Notes under the pieces: generated by a model
Seen by the model: only the letters and a program-made list of their open reading frames with translations
Databases searched by the model: none
What the model was told of the DNA's origin: nothing
Assembly (NCBI RefSeq): GCF_022201045.2
Contig: NC_068559.1
Coordinates: forward strand, 1,488,001 to 1,552,000
Direction of reading: 5' to 3'
DNA: 64,000 nucleotides
DNA from: Citrus sinensis
Taxonomy: Eukaryota; Streptophyta; Magnoliopsida; Sapindales; Rutaceae
Translations under genes and position numbers: made by a program
Shown here: piece by piece, positions 39,601-51,671 of the stretch
How the letters are laid out: every line of letters starts with the position of its first letter
How positions within the stretch are numbered: position 1 is the first letter of the stretch

Positions 39601-40680
39601 AATTCAGCAACATGGATTAAAAGTCCTCTAGATAATCACTAACAACAAAAACAAGGTGTGAATTGAAGCCAAGATTTCCATAAAATAGAAAAGACAATGA
39701 AGATCATCAATCTCTATCCAAACCAAGATTAGAAATTAATACATTATAGAGAATCAAACATCCAAGCAACTACCTCAAGGTTCCGAAAATCCAAGACATC
39801 CATACGTTCCATTATATCATATAGCCTCCCAGGTGTCCCGATCAACAAATTTGCTCCTTCTTCCTCTATTTTCTTCACATCTGCTTTCACCTCCACACCT
39901 CCCACAAGAAGCACAGACTTAACATCCGGTAAAGTTGAGATGAACGGCTGTGCAACATGGTATATTTGCGATGATAGCTCCCTTGTTGGTGAGATAATCA
40001 TCCCCATTATCTGCTCTCAATTCAAAAACTAATTTCTCAACAAAGTAATCACTAAAAGCAAATGCAATTCACTCGATACATAATAAAATTGCCAGTGCAA
40101 TGCAATCAATTTATTTAGAATCAACTACAACTAGAAGTAAAAACTATTCAAGTACTTAGAAGAACTATTTGACTATTTTCTAGTGCGGTGCTAAGAGAAG
40201 CAAAAGTGCTCACGCAAAGTGCTTTTCAAAGAATCAGTAAGAGTTTTTGTAGAAAATTTAACTGAAAAATAAATCATATGCATTTTTTGGGTAAAAAGTA
40301 AAAAAAAAAAAAAAGCTATTTGAGCTCGTTGAGTTCATTTAAATATAAATTTCTATGTTTTAATTTAATTTTCCTGAAGCTTCTAGGCAGCCAAACACAA
40401 ATGAGAAAATGTTTTGGACCTGGTGGGGTTTCCGAGCAGAAGAGGCACGGCGGAGGATCTCCACTAGAGGGACGACAAAAGCTAGGGTTTTGCCAGAGCC
40501 GGTGGCGGCGTCCACGGCTACGTCCTTGTAGCTGCATAACAAAGGGATTGTGGCAGCTTGAACAGGCGTGCAAAACTCAAAGCCGGCTTCAGCTAAGGCT
40601 TCGAGAACTGGCTCGGAAAGCGCCGGCTTCAAATCGGAAAAGCGAGTTTCTGTTAACGCTTTGTTCGGGTTGGACTCCAT
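36676..40680 (-). CDS. RH18: DEAD-box ATP-dependent RNA helicase, RH18/DDX55 (Spb4) type, intact copy
   Basis: Nucleolar-type RNA helicase of the Spb4/DDX55 group, expected to act in 60S ribosome assembly. Eleven exons: 40680-40420, 40010-39774, 39385-39125, 38774-38695, 38587-38482, 38377-38264, 38178-38080, 37987-37898, 37775-37669, 37585-37442 and 36946-36676. They sum to 1770 bp, 589 aa, close to Arabidopsis RH18. Motifs in order: FCTPVQ (Q motif, about 36-41), AATGSGKT (58-65), PTREL (95-99), GTPGRL, DEAD (171-174), SAT (202-204), [18 protein letters not shown] (365-372). The C-terminus is Lys/Arg-rich, with the Spb4-type [17 protein letters not shown] block and [13 protein letters not shown]. 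The start is the first ATG. It lies about 670 bp upstream of the ENGase gene on the same strand. This copy has no lesion. Confidence 0.96.
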
Positions 40681-41994
40681 TCTAACGGTTCAAGGCAAGC
40701 GCGGATTCGGAGTCAGATAGCATCCATTGATACCTACTGAAAACATATCAAATCAGTCCCTTAATTTTATATTTATTTCTCGATGAAAAACAAAGGCTTC
40801 GGTAGACAGTGGAGTTGTTCTACTGTAGAGAACTGACGGTGATCCTTACGTTATAGTAATAAGTGTAGATTTAATATTTATTTTTATGATCGTACGGTTA
40901 TCAACAATATTTTACCATTGAGTAGATAATTTTTTATGATTGAGCGGTGAAAATTATGAGCATGACCCTATTATTGAATAATGTAGTATAACTACTATAA
41001 ATTAACATTCTTTGAACCATAAAAAATCTATTAATTTAATAAATATTAGTACATCGAGTACATCGAGTAAAGTTGTATGATACATTTTAATTAAATCTTG
41101 TTTAAATGTATCAATCACTTAATAATTCATTGATTAGATTGTACAACTAGATTACAATTATATAGTAACACATTAGAAGAGCACTTGGAGGAAATATATT
41201 AAGTTGACCTCTCTCTTATTCCTCTTCACATATTACATTAGTATAATAACAGAAATTAATTTCAAGCACGAAACATTGAAAATTTATTTATCAAAAACCT
41301 CATAGACATATGATATATATTTAGTTTCAATTCAGGTAATTATTAATATACCTATTAATTGGGTCGGTAGAAAAACAAGAATGTTTTGAAAGTTTTTTAT
41401 TTAATAACTTCTCAAATGATTAAGTTATCATGTTGGTCCCAAGTTGGGAGAAAAAAGTAATTATTTAATCAAGATTATGAATTTATCGAGTATTAATTTA
41501 ATGAAGTTCTGTTGTATAGTCAATTTTTTTATTTTTCTATTTTTTACTAATTTTATAGTCAATGGACAAAAGTAGCCATCATTAGAACCCCCTTTGGGAT
41601 TATAGTTAAAATGCTATAAATAATTTATTTCATAAGTTTTGGTAAAAATGGTGTTTGATAAATTTTTTAAAATGTTATTTATTTTATAAGTTTCTACATT
41701 TTTGCAGCAGACTTTTAAAGTTTTTTATAAACAACTTATTAAATAGAGTACCACACTTTTTTAATTTTTTATTGTAATTTTAATATTTTAACAAAAGGAT
41801 AAGTATATCTTACTTTTTCACAAACTCTTATATGCTTATATACAAACAAAAGAAAATTTACACTTATGTTTATTTAGGCCATTATATAATAAAATAGTAC
41901 TTTGATAATAAATTTACCAAAGACACATACTTTTTTTTTAAAAAAACTGAAAGTAATTACAATAACACAATTTACTAAACACTGAGTTATTTTT
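40681..41994. other. Upstream flank of RH18 copy 1, then AT-rich insertion
   Basis: 40681-41040 still aligns, more weakly, with 61972-62300. From about 41040 the sequence has no counterpart in copy 2. 41590-41960 has MITE-like words (CCCTTTGGGATTATAG, TTTACCAAA) but no clear ends. Confidence 0.4.
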
Positions 41995-43250
41995 GTTAAC
42001 ATATATGTTTTCATAATGTTGATTTTGATGATAACAAACAAGATTAAGAATGATATATTTTTTAAGCTCAAATTATTTTTGTGAAATCATTCTTTAAATA
42101 CATGAAATGTTTGTCATCATAAAAAAGGGGGAGATTGTTAACATATATGTTTCCATAATATTGATTTTGATGATAACAAACAAGATTAAGAATGATTAAT
42201 CTTTTAAGCTCAAATTAGTTTTTATACATTTTAAATAAATCATTATTTTTACATTATAAAGGTTTTATATTTAATGGAAAAATGATTTTATGAAATTGAT
42301 TGTTTTTAGTTTTTTAAATAAATCATTATTTTCACATTATAAATATTTCATATTTAATGGAAAAATGATTTTATGAAATTGGTTGTTTTTCAAAGTTTAT
42401 GGTTTAATTGAAAGAATTTTGAATACTTTGAAATAAACAAGTATTGCTTGAAATTTTGGTAAATGACTTATTTGAAAAGTGTCATAGCATCTTTGGCAAT
42501 ATCATAATTTCAAAAAGTTTTGGGATTAACAAAATATTATTTAGAAATTCTGAAATTGGACTTATTTGTAAAGTTTCATAACGTTTTGGGCCGTAGTATA
42601 GTTTTGTAAAGTTTTGAGGTCAAACTATAATTTCAAAAAATAATGCACTGTGAGTAACGGCTAGTTTTTGAGTTCAAACTATATAAACTCAAAACCAATT
42701 CATTTTTGCAAATCCAAGCAAGCAAGAACAAGTGCACACAACATATATTGAGCTTCAACTTCTTGAATCATCATTCATTAAATCATCTTTGTTCTTCAAT
42801 TTGTATATCCACTCTTAAAGAGAGATTCATTGTTGTGTTTTTCATTTCTCATCAAATTGTGAGAGTACAAGTGTGAAAAACACTTGGGGTGAAGAGATTG
42901 AAGATATAATCTCTTGTTGTAAAAGTTCATTGACACCTTGAAGTCAATTGTAAACGTTTGAAGTCTTAGAAAGGCTTGGATAGTGGAATCCTCAAGTTTG
43001 GATCGCTTGGAGGCGTGGACATAGGCGGGGATTGCCGAACCACGTAAAAATTCATGTGTTTGTTTCTCTTCTCCTTTACTCTTTAATTATTGTGCTTTTG
43101 TTGAACTTATTGCTTTCAATTTTTATTAAGACATTAGATTACTTGTTGTGTGAATTTGCTAGGATAATTTTTAAATTTCCAATTCACCCCCCCTCTTGGG
43201 TTGCAAACTTGTATTTTGAATTTTTTCAACTAGCAACTTATTTCAACCGC
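41995..43250 (+). mobile_element. Copia-type LTR with polypurine-tract remnant
   Basis: A probable LTR starts at 42137 (TGTTAACATATATG), directly after AAAAAAGGGGGAGAT, the classic Copia polypurine tract. The LTR body has the typical Copia words GGAATCCTCAAG..GGATCGCTTGG, GGCGTGGAC and GGGGATTGCCGAACCACGT, and ends near CAATTCACCCCCCCTCTTGG. An 80-bp copy of the LTR start lies at 41995-42076, on the internal side of the tract. No gag-pol remains. Absent from segmental copy 2, so inserted after the duplication or lost there. The right end is approximate. Confidence 0.7.
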
Positions 43251-43843
43251 ACAACATAAAACATCTTATTCCATCCACTACAAGAATTCTAAACTAGTCC
43301 TGAGTCTATTGCTTAGTCATTTGTGTACACTATTTGAAATGAAGTTGTGGGTTTGAGTTTTCATGTATTTATGGTTTTTTCGAAATCCACACAATAAAAA
43401 CTAATGTGGGTAAGCAAATAAGAAGTGTAGGCCAACAACCTCATTAGGAAAGCACTGGCCATGGTAATGGTGTTTTAAGGTTTTAGGATTTTATGGGTGG
43501 GTAGAGAATGGTGCATTTTAGAAAGTGAGTGTCCATAGTATTGATATTTTATTAAATAAGAATATAATTTACTTATTTATATTAAATGTGTGTTTTTAAA
43601 ATTTTTCCAAATGAACTACCAAACAGTTTCTTAATCTTAGACCAATGACCAGCACTCACTAACGTAAACTCCTGAGACCGGGAATTTGGTCTTCTTATGA
43701 GGACTTGGTTAACAGAGCACTGCAAATTATGCATTTAATTAATAAAATATTAATGGGCAGGGATCTAAATGATAATATCCCCATAATAAACGAAAACCAT
43801 TCATAAATAGTAAAAAGGATTAAACAACGTCGTTTAAAAGCCC

Positions 43844-43985
43844 TATAAATTGTACAAAGACAAGCGGCTGCAAAACCCTTTAGCTTTTCTTCTCTTGAAC
43901 CTCTCATCACACTAAGCAGTAGCCGACATAGACATCGAGGAGAGAAGACGGCTCGTATCTGGTAACTTAACAGCCCTTCTCTTCG
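43844..43985 (+). promoter_or_regulatory. Orphan promoter and 5' UTR-like piece
   Basis: CCTATAAATTG, then a CT-rich start-like region, AAAACCCTTTAG and a possible splice donor (CTG^GTAACTT) resemble a plant housekeeping-gene promoter with a leader intron. No coding exon follows: the downstream DNA is microsatellite and Copia scrap. Possibly a truncated gene; speculative. Confidence 0.3.
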
Positions 43986-44332
43986 TCATTCATTTAACTT
44001 TCTGTCGATGCAAAATGTATAAACCCTACTAACCTTGAATAGTACTTTTTTTTTTCTTTTTAATAGAAGAAGTCGTCATATGTATTAGATTGAAAACGAG
44101 TTCTATTTATTTATTTATTTTTGTTAGGCCGAACCTGTGATTGCTTGACTGATTGATGTCCGTTAATTGGTTTTCACTGTGTTAATTTGATAGTATGTTT
44201 TTGATTCTTCATGAATAAAATTATAAATTTTGTGCGTGAATTCTGTATACAACTATTATTTGTGTGCTCGAATTCAATATTACATTAACAGAGATGTATT
44301 GAACAAATATGATGTTCTGCCTGATTCCCAAA

Positions 44333-44495
44333 TTATTATGATTATGATGATGACAACGATGATGATGATGATGATGATGACAACGATGATGATGATCATG
44401 ATGATGATGATGATGATGATCATGATGACGACGACGATGATGATGATGACGACGACGATGATGATAACGACGATGACGATGATGATGACGATGAC

Positions 44496-44530
<35 letters not shown>

Positions 44531-44581
44531 CGATGATGATGATGACCATGATGACGACGATGATGACGATGATGATGATCC
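44333..44581. repeat. Long (GAT/GAC)n microsatellite
   Basis: About 250 bp of GAT repeats with scattered GAC variants. Being a pure triplet run, it is open in all frames and produces artefactual poly-Met/Thr, poly-His and poly-Ile frames. Confidence 0.95.
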
Positions 44582-44607
44582 ATAGAACCCAAATTAGCTC
44601 AACCATC

Positions 44608-44721
44608 ATGGAAGGCCAATCTATCACTAGACCTCCATTTTTCGACGGAAATGATTATCCTTATTGGAAAATTAGGGACTGGTCGTTGAAACAAGACATC
44701 TGTGCTTTAGCAGCAAACTAA
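44608..44721 (+). mobile_element. Copia gag N-terminal fragment
   Basis: Encodes MEGQSITRPPFFDGNDYPYW and KIRDWSLKQDIC before a stop. This is the start of a Copia gag polyprotein (PPxFDGxNYxxWK motif). Only about 37 codons remain. It is joined in frame to the preceding GAT microsatellite. Confidence 0.7.
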
Positions 44722-45440
44722 AGTCGCAAAGGGGCAGCTGATGTAAATAGCTGGTGATGCGAAGGGTAGATCAGGGATGAAACTTTAATTGGAGTTTGGT
44801 GATGGACGGATGTGATTGGTGATGAGTCAGGATTTTGTCTGTGGGACAGGTTTTGAATTGCGAAATTTGATGCGTTGGAGCACGTGTGAGAGTTGTCACT
44901 CGCTCCTTCTGCACTTCTTGCTTTTACTAATTGTGGCTTGATTATGGCTTAATGGGTACTTCCATAATTGCTTACCCAATCTTCAATTTTACAGCGAAGG
45001 TGTGTGTGTATATATACATATATAAATATATCTCTAAAGGCAAGTCAAAAAAAGGGAAAAATGCAAAATTGAGTTACTAATAAATATTCGTAATGCGCTT
45101 TTAAATATGCTCAGATTTTTTTTAATCTTTTTATCGGATAAATCTATAGAAATTTCCCCCCTTAAGATGAAGTCACAACGACTATCAAATAATCCGCACA
45201 CCCACCCACCCCTGTTATGGCTTAATTTGACTCCTAGCTTCAATTAACTAAACACGGTTCAATTAAAAAAAAAATTGAAAAAACAAATATAAATGTTTGT
45301 AGGGTCCAACTATGATATCTATTTGTATCATATGTTACACTGCTAAATGATTAGAAAATCAAATAAAATAGATAAAATCTGATTATCTAATAATGCCTTC
45401 ACAACCTTAACTTTAATGCAGAATTTAAATAATTTTAGAG

Positions 45441-45636
45441 TAATGATATAGTCAAAAACTCTTGTACAAACTTATTTTGTATAAATTGATGTGCCATAAT
45501 AAAATTGGTTAAAATAAATATCTCTTGCCCCACATAATTTATTTATATTATTTTATGTTTTCATTCAACCAATGAATTGATGCCACATCATTTTGTATAA
45601 AATAAATTTGTATAAGAGTTTGTAGTTGTATCATCA
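45441..45636. mobile_element. MITE with ~70-bp terminal inverted repeats
   Basis: The left arm (ATGATATAG..CAAAAACTCTTGTACAAACTT..TTGATGTGCCA..AATTGGTT) matches the reverse complement of the right arm (TGATACAACTACAAACTCTTATACAA..ATGATGTGGCA..TCATTGGTT). Total about 196 bp. Non-autonomous; superfamily not certain. Confidence 0.7.
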
Positions 45637-46337
45637 ATCATAATTTTAACATTTTTTCAAAGTAAAAATGTGTTAGATCAAGACTTTTTGCCGACAATCT
45701 TCAACTTAAGAGGAAGATATTTTGCAACAAAGGTTTTTCTATTCTGTAACTCATTGGCACATCAACCTTTATTTATGCTCTTGTGCTTCTTCTTCTTCTT
45801 CTTCTTACGACATTTGTATGTTATGTATGTTATGTATAATATACATCACTAAGAAGACAAGTCGGACAAGTGGGAAGAAGAATGGAATAAAGAAGCGCAA
45901 TGATCTAACTAGATAAAGAAATTTCATCCATTCATTAATCTTACAACAGTTGTATGTTATGTATAATAGTCCTCATCGACTTTTCACTACGATCTTATTA
46001 CCATGTGATAAATTTGTATCGAATGTAAGATACAACTATTCGAGGGTAGCACCTCTTCATTCCATACAATTATATCATAAAAAAAAACTTTAAAAATAAC
46101 AGTTGTATAAATGTTATAACAGTTACACATTTGATTTTTTTTTTTACTCAATATCATCATCGTGGATCTTATTAAATTACATATGATATAACTTGTAGTA
46201 ACCAATAAATAATTTTTTTATCTAGCTCAATTGTAGTTAGCCAAATAACTAATGCGTTATGGGAAACAACTCATAGGTTGATCGTTGATGTAAGTTACGT
46301 TTGTTGTAACTTAGTTGTTTCCCATTATTGTACCTTT

Positions 46338-46338
<1 letters not shown>

Positions 46339-46398
<60 letters not shown>
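46339..46398. repeat. (TA)n microsatellite
   Basis: About 58 bp of uninterrupted TA repeat. Confidence 0.95.
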
Positions 46399-46400
<2 letters not shown>

Positions 46401-46962
46401 CAAATAAAAATATTTTCTTTTTAACAGAGCAAATATGCTACTAATAAATAAAAAAATACAAAATTTTAACACATTAACAAATAAAAAGATGTAATACAGT
46501 TAATGTAATAATGCAAATCAATGCGTTAAACGCATTGAATGTCAAAAGTTTGACAATAGCACTAATCTTTTAGTCTATTATTTATCCTCAAAATATTTGT
46601 CTAAACAATCTACAGTCTAAACCGTTGATAAAAAAACAGTGATCTAACTAGTGATGTATTAAAATCCAACAATAACTAATTTTTTTTTCTATGGCAACTT
46701 TTAAGTTACAGGATGAAAATAAAGATAAGAGTCGACAAAATTTTGTACATATTTTACAACGTTTGATTAGTGAAGTTTCAAAAATTGAATCAAGTCCAAT
46801 CCGCTTAGAACCAAACGACGTCGTCCGTCAAAATTTCGTTGATCAACGCTCCATAAATTGTCTAATATAATTTCCTAAAGGATGAGGACTATGCCTGTTG
46901 AGTCTAGTCTAAACCCCAGCTCAAAACATTAAAAAATTTGACATTTTGCCCCTAAAAAGAGC

Positions 46963-48900
46963 ATGGATGATCGTATTGGTGAATTGCCAGATGATATTTT
47001 GATAAGTATTTTATCTCGCTTAACAATTGATGAGGCAGCAAGAGCCAACGTTTTATCATACAGATGGCGATATTTATGGAGATCTTTCACTGGTTCTTTG
47101 GACTTTATCAACCCCTACTAAATTCGGCGCTTGGCAATTTTTTCTGATCCATTACAAATCTGAAGATAATTATTTCATTCCCGTGAAAAGGCGAAACTTT
47201 ATAAATCTTGTTGATGCAATTTTGGGATTACTTCAAACTAAATATTTACAATAGTTAAGAATTTGTTGCCCCCTTAAGTCTGATTATGATGTTGATAGTT
47301 GGATTCATCAAAGGCTTGAGTTAGACTTTAATGAGTCAAAGAAAGGCGATCATGAGTTACATACTTTTTCACCATATTCAGATACTTCCAGCTTCAGTTC
47401 ACTTATGTCCCTGCGTTTAACCGATGTTGATATACCTGAAGAGACTCTTCATTATTTGCTATATTACTGTCCGTTGCTTGGGGAGTTAAGGCCGAAGGTT
47501 ACTGAGAGATTGATGCGTATTAGAGTCTCTGGCCGATCACTCTATTTGAAGTGCTTGGAGGTTCAATTTTTTAATGCCAGTTAAGCTAGAACAATCCATG
47601 TTAGTTGATCTACGCGCTTGTTGGTAGTTTTCTTCCACAATTAAGTACACTGAAAGTAAACCCGATGCCTGTTACTGTAAGTAGGTTCAATTTTATTCTT
47701 TTTATTTTTACATTACCCTCGTGCATTAGCCAATATGGAGACTTCTATGTATTTCTAAATTTCCTAATCTGAAGCATTTGGAAATGACTTTGGCTACAGC
47801 TGATCGAGATTGCTATCATCTCCATGTTGCTTTTTTGAAAGCATCTCCTTTATTTTAGGAATTCACGTTGAAGGTGGATGTTTCCCCTTCTTTTGATTTG
47901 AAATTTGAAATATTTGTTGTTTGAATTGCTGAACAATAAAATTTCACTTTTGATTCTGTGTGCACGTGTCTGGTTAAATGGTTTCCCCATAAGAGTGTTC
48001 CTATTTCATTTTCAAATCGCATATTTATGATACGAATGTGTTAATCCCTTGTCTGCTGTTATCCCATGCAGTGGAACCTTGTATATACGTACAAAACATC
48101 AAGGATGATCCTCATTTAAATCTTAGAGGAGTATCATTCATTGGGTTTGAGGGGCGTGAGGTAGATGTTGAGTTTCTGAAAGACTTGCTTGAGAATGCTG
48201 TGAGGTAGGAGAAGATGATCCTTGTAAATCACATTTTACGGGAAGTCCAATGTGTTGTGCGCGGAATGCGGAATTAAGCGCACCAAATAATTATAGAACA
48301 ATAATGGACACAAAATTTATGTGGTTCGGTAATTAAACCTACATTCATGGGAGCAAGAGAAAAATAATCGTATTATTAACAAATTTGAGTAAAGAAATCT
48401 CACTTTTTCAGAACCCAAATACACCTAGTATTCTCACACACACTTTTCAATTGCTCACACTCTCAGAACTCTTAAAAGCTTATAAACTTATAAGCTTAAC
48501 AATTTTGGGATAATTTAGAATGAAGAAATGGCTTCAATTTATAGGCTTTAAGCTTGCACTATTCCACCTAATCCCTCTGCAATTTGTCAATCTTCATCTC
48601 GGTCAATTTGACAAATTTTGCTAACTTTTCTATTTTTCTTCATTTGGTGCAAGATTGTCAAATGCCAAATATTTTACAGTTTGCAATTTGGTGCCGACTT
48701 TGAAAAACAAAAACAATACATGTGACTCACTTTTCTTTTTCAACCAAAACTCTTTGACTTTTCAACACAATGGTGTGGTCTTACAAGAGAAGTAAGGGTT
48801 ACAAGTGTGGTAGGATGTGTGAAATTGAGTCGGCAGCGAAATTCCCTCATCTAGAACTTATGACGCCAGAAATCCTTGTGCCATTAACTGATCTATGCAA
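46963..48900 (+). pseudogene. F-box/FBD/LRR protein pseudogene
   Basis: Starts as a good F-box (MDDRIGELPDDILISILSRL, then TIDEAARANVLSYRWRYLW) and stops at TAA (47119-47121) after 52 codons. Further pieces in shifted frames are recognisable: an LRR part with SLMSLRLTDVDIPEETLHYL and LKCLEVQFF (about 47400-47575), LKHLEMTLATADRDCYHLH (about 47770-47830), and an FBD-like end VSFIGFEGREVDVEFLKDLL (about 48127-48200) followed by an in-frame TAG. A solo Copia LTR (48253-48767) splits the tail. F-box/FBD/LRR proteins normally act as SCF ubiquitin-ligase substrate receptors; this copy cannot. The right limit is approximate. Confidence 0.85.
48253..48767. mobile_element. Copia-type solo LTR with 5-bp target duplication
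   Basis: 515 bp from TGTTGTGCGCGG to TTTTCAACA, with terminal TGTTG/CAACA inverted repeats. It is flanked by a perfect CAATG duplication (48248-48252 and 48768-48772). The interior has ATTTATGTGGTTCGGTAAT, a common word in plant Copia LTRs. There is no internal region, so it is a solo LTR. Inserted in the F-box pseudogene. Confidence 0.88.
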
Positions 48901-49199
48901 TGTGTTATGCTAGATACCGAGACAAATACGAGATGCTGTAATTGATGTCTGCGAAATTGTTATCAGAAATAACTTCGATCAATTCTGTGATTAAAAACAC
49001 CATGTTTGTGTACCCTATATTTTACTTTGTAAACCACCACACAAAGCAACCCAAAACCCGAGAGCTCCCCACTCAAACGATGGCGACCTTATCCACGTCA
49101 TCATCGCCACCAGAACATTGCTGGAATCCTTGGCAACAACATGATGAAAGGCGCTGCTGCCTACATATGCAAGGAGCACCGGCTTAGCTAGCGAAGGGC

Positions 49200-49950
49200 T
49201 AACTTCGTGTAGAACCATGTATCTTTAGTTAATTAGATATAATTGTTTAACTTAAACAGTATTATACTATTATTTTATTCTTAATATCACGTTCTTCCAA
49301 TTTTTTTTTTAATATTTTTATTTGTATGAATACTTGTTTTCTGAAAAAACAAGCAATAATGGTGGGAAAAGTGCCGAAGTCCCAAATAACGAATTCTAAC
49401 TATGCCATTAGTGTGTTAGCAGTTATTTAATCTTTTAAGTTTTTTAATAGTAGGTTATAAAACACCATCGTATTGCGATGCAATTTAGAAGCTTTAACTC
49501 GTATTAACATTAATCAAGTAAGAGACTAATATTTTAATTAATTAAATGCAAATCACTTTCGCATATTATTTTTTTATTTTCCAATAATGTAATATTAGAG
49601 TATAGATTATAGAGGCGTTTGACCTAGAATTCGGTTGAGTGATTTCAAGCATTTTTATTTAATTAGTCACCCGTGTTTAAATCTTGGATGAGATAGGAGG
49701 TTATAAATTGATTAGAACTTTGTACACTCGTCAGTCTTTGCACTAGAACTTAGAATGAATTAGTTTGGCATTAATCTCATAGTTATCTAATTGAATTGTT
49801 TAACCAAAGCATGTTAATAGATTTGATTTTTAAGAAAAAAAAAATTAATGAAGTTATTGTTCATAAAATGATAAAATGACAAAGGTAATCCAATTAAAGT
49901 AGTTTTTTCACCGAAGATTTTACCAAATTTTTACTGTTAATCATTTCTTT
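49200..49950. other. AT-rich intergenic
   Basis: No gene or clear repeat seen. Confidence 0.4.
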
Positions 49951-49960
49951 CAACTTCCAA

Positions 49961-50578
49961 ATGGATGTTCCAATATATCTTCTTGCTATTTCTTCCCCGT
50001 TACTAGATTTAATAAGTGTTCATGACGAATTACCAGAGCGTCGGGATAATTACTTTTTGCTTCCCTTTTTCTGCTGCAATATGTCTTCAATGATCGTAAC
50101 ACCGAGCACTTTCATGCTGTTGATCATGTCGTCGGAGATCATCATAGCGTTGTCTCTTATCAAGTCTACCAATTATAACCTCTTGAGACTGATGTCGGTA
50201 ATTTGTGCAAATGTGCTCATTGTAGGTTTGTTCCCTTCGTTGGTATGGTCACTTAGTTGAGCGAAGCTCCTCTATGAGTTGTTGTACGAGCTATCATTTG
50301 TCGTTGAGAGCATATTCTAATTGTTCTTGCCACTAATGCATGTCCTCAAGTTAGAGGAGCTAATTCATTTTCAACTTGATCTCTGTCATCCTTGGGATTA
50401 TTGGTGCCAACATCTTCAGAGGATCTAGAGGAACAGTGCCATTCAAGTCTTGAGTCACTATTATGAAGGAAATGGCGGAGGCCATAGGCATTTTGTGTTT
50501 CAAGAAATGAGGTTTTTTTTTTTCAACGTTCCCCATAGACGGTGTCAACTGTTGACACCAAAAATTCACATCATATAC
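49961..50578 (-). mobile_element. Truncated Gypsy (Tat/Ogre-like) 5' leader plus LTR stub
   Basis: On the minus strand the sequence reads GGTGTCAACA (LTR end) and then TTGACACCGTCTATGGGGAA, close to the TTGGCGCCGTCTGTGGGGAA primer-site region of Tat-type Gypsy elements. A leader open frame (50360-50569) follows. Only about 28 bp of the LTR remain before the start of segmental copy 2. The inner limit is uncertain. Confidence 0.6.
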
Positions 50579-51411
50579 TGTTCACAGCTTAAATGTCTGT
50601 GCAAGTTCACATGATTCTGTTTGATAATATGCACATCAAAGACTCGACCATTCTTATGAAAAAGTCAAGGCAGCCGAAAAGAAGCCATAAGATTTAATTA
50701 TCTAATAAATAAGACAAAATTCAGGCATAGAACTTCTAAGAAAATTGACCCATTTTGGTTTAGTACATGAATGAACTTCCCACCGGCCAGATCAGGATAT
50801 AGGTTAAGTGAGAGTCAAATGAAGTTTAAAGAAACAGAATTTAATTAAAAGTCACCATGAAAAGACTAAGGAACGCGCTTGCCTTTTTTTTTTTAAAAAA
50901 AAAAAAAATCAACTTCCATGTTTTTTTCTTTTTCTTTTTATAATTCTCAAGGGAGACAAGAAAGATATGGAATCCTCATTTTCTCTTTTGAGGGCTCGAG
51001 GATAATACTTACCAATTCAATCAAATATCTTTCATTCTTTCGATTAATTATCTTATTTCTTGATCATTCTTATTTCATATAGGTTCCATTTATTTAAGGC
51101 CCTGTTCACAGAATAGCTCTTCCTTTTCATTGTTCTATAGCAGTTAGTTTTGGAACTAAGCGCAGAGTCCAGTGTTCTTGATTCTTCAAGCCATGTATGC
51201 CTATACCCTCTTTCAATATCTTTGTTTAGTCTATGTGTTGGGGACTCACTGAACTCGAGAAAAATATTACCTAGACCAAAAACGATAGTCTCCAGTTTTG
51301 ACTAACTCAGCTCTGCTCTTTTTCGGTAGAAAAAATGGAGAAGCTTGTTGTGTGGTAAACATATTACTAATGCCAATGTGTCATCACAGAACAGTTTTAG
51401 TGTAAGGAATA

Positions 51412-51671
51412 ATCATACAACAGTTGCCAGATACAAACAACATTATTCTTCTTTTAAGGGGATGATAAAGTGCTAGAATATTAAGATTACTTATCTTTGA
51501 CATCCAGTATAAGAAACGGAGACTTGTCCATTTCTTGGACAATCATACAACAGTTGCCAGATACAAACAACATTATTCTTCTTTTAAGGGGGATGATAAA
51601 GTGCTAGAATATTAAGATTACTTATCTTTGACATCCAGTAGAAGAAATGGAGACTTGTCCAGATTCTGGCT
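51412..51671. repeat. 130-bp tandem duplication at the ENGase 3' end (copy 2)
   Basis: Same structure as at 30131-30390, with a 130-bp period and one extra G in the second unit. Confidence 0.85.

Larger units (their letters stand above)
29299..43649. repeat. Segmental duplication, copy 1
   Basis: Collinear with 50579-63542 in the same orientation. It begins at TGTTCACAGCTTAAATG and ends at GACCAATGAC. Introns, UTRs and spacers are nearly identical, with scattered substitutions and small indels; the offset is 21280 bp at the left edge and 21291 bp at the helicase ATG. Copy 1 alone has about 2.4 kb of extra sequence at roughly 41040-43410, including a Copia LTR. The block carries a helicase gene and an ENGase gene. 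Confidence 0.95.

Noticed and set aside
40320..40685. 121-codon plus-strand frame (also at 61611-61976)
   Set aside because: Antisense shadow of helicase exon 1, which carries the Q motif and AATGSGKT.
44221..44627. Long open frames coding poly-His or poly-Ile on the minus strand
   Set aside because: Pure consequence of the GAT triplet repeat, which has no stop in several frames.
49961..50260. 99-codon plus-strand frame
   Set aside because: Hydrophobic low-information sequence opposite a probable Gypsy leader read on the minus strand.
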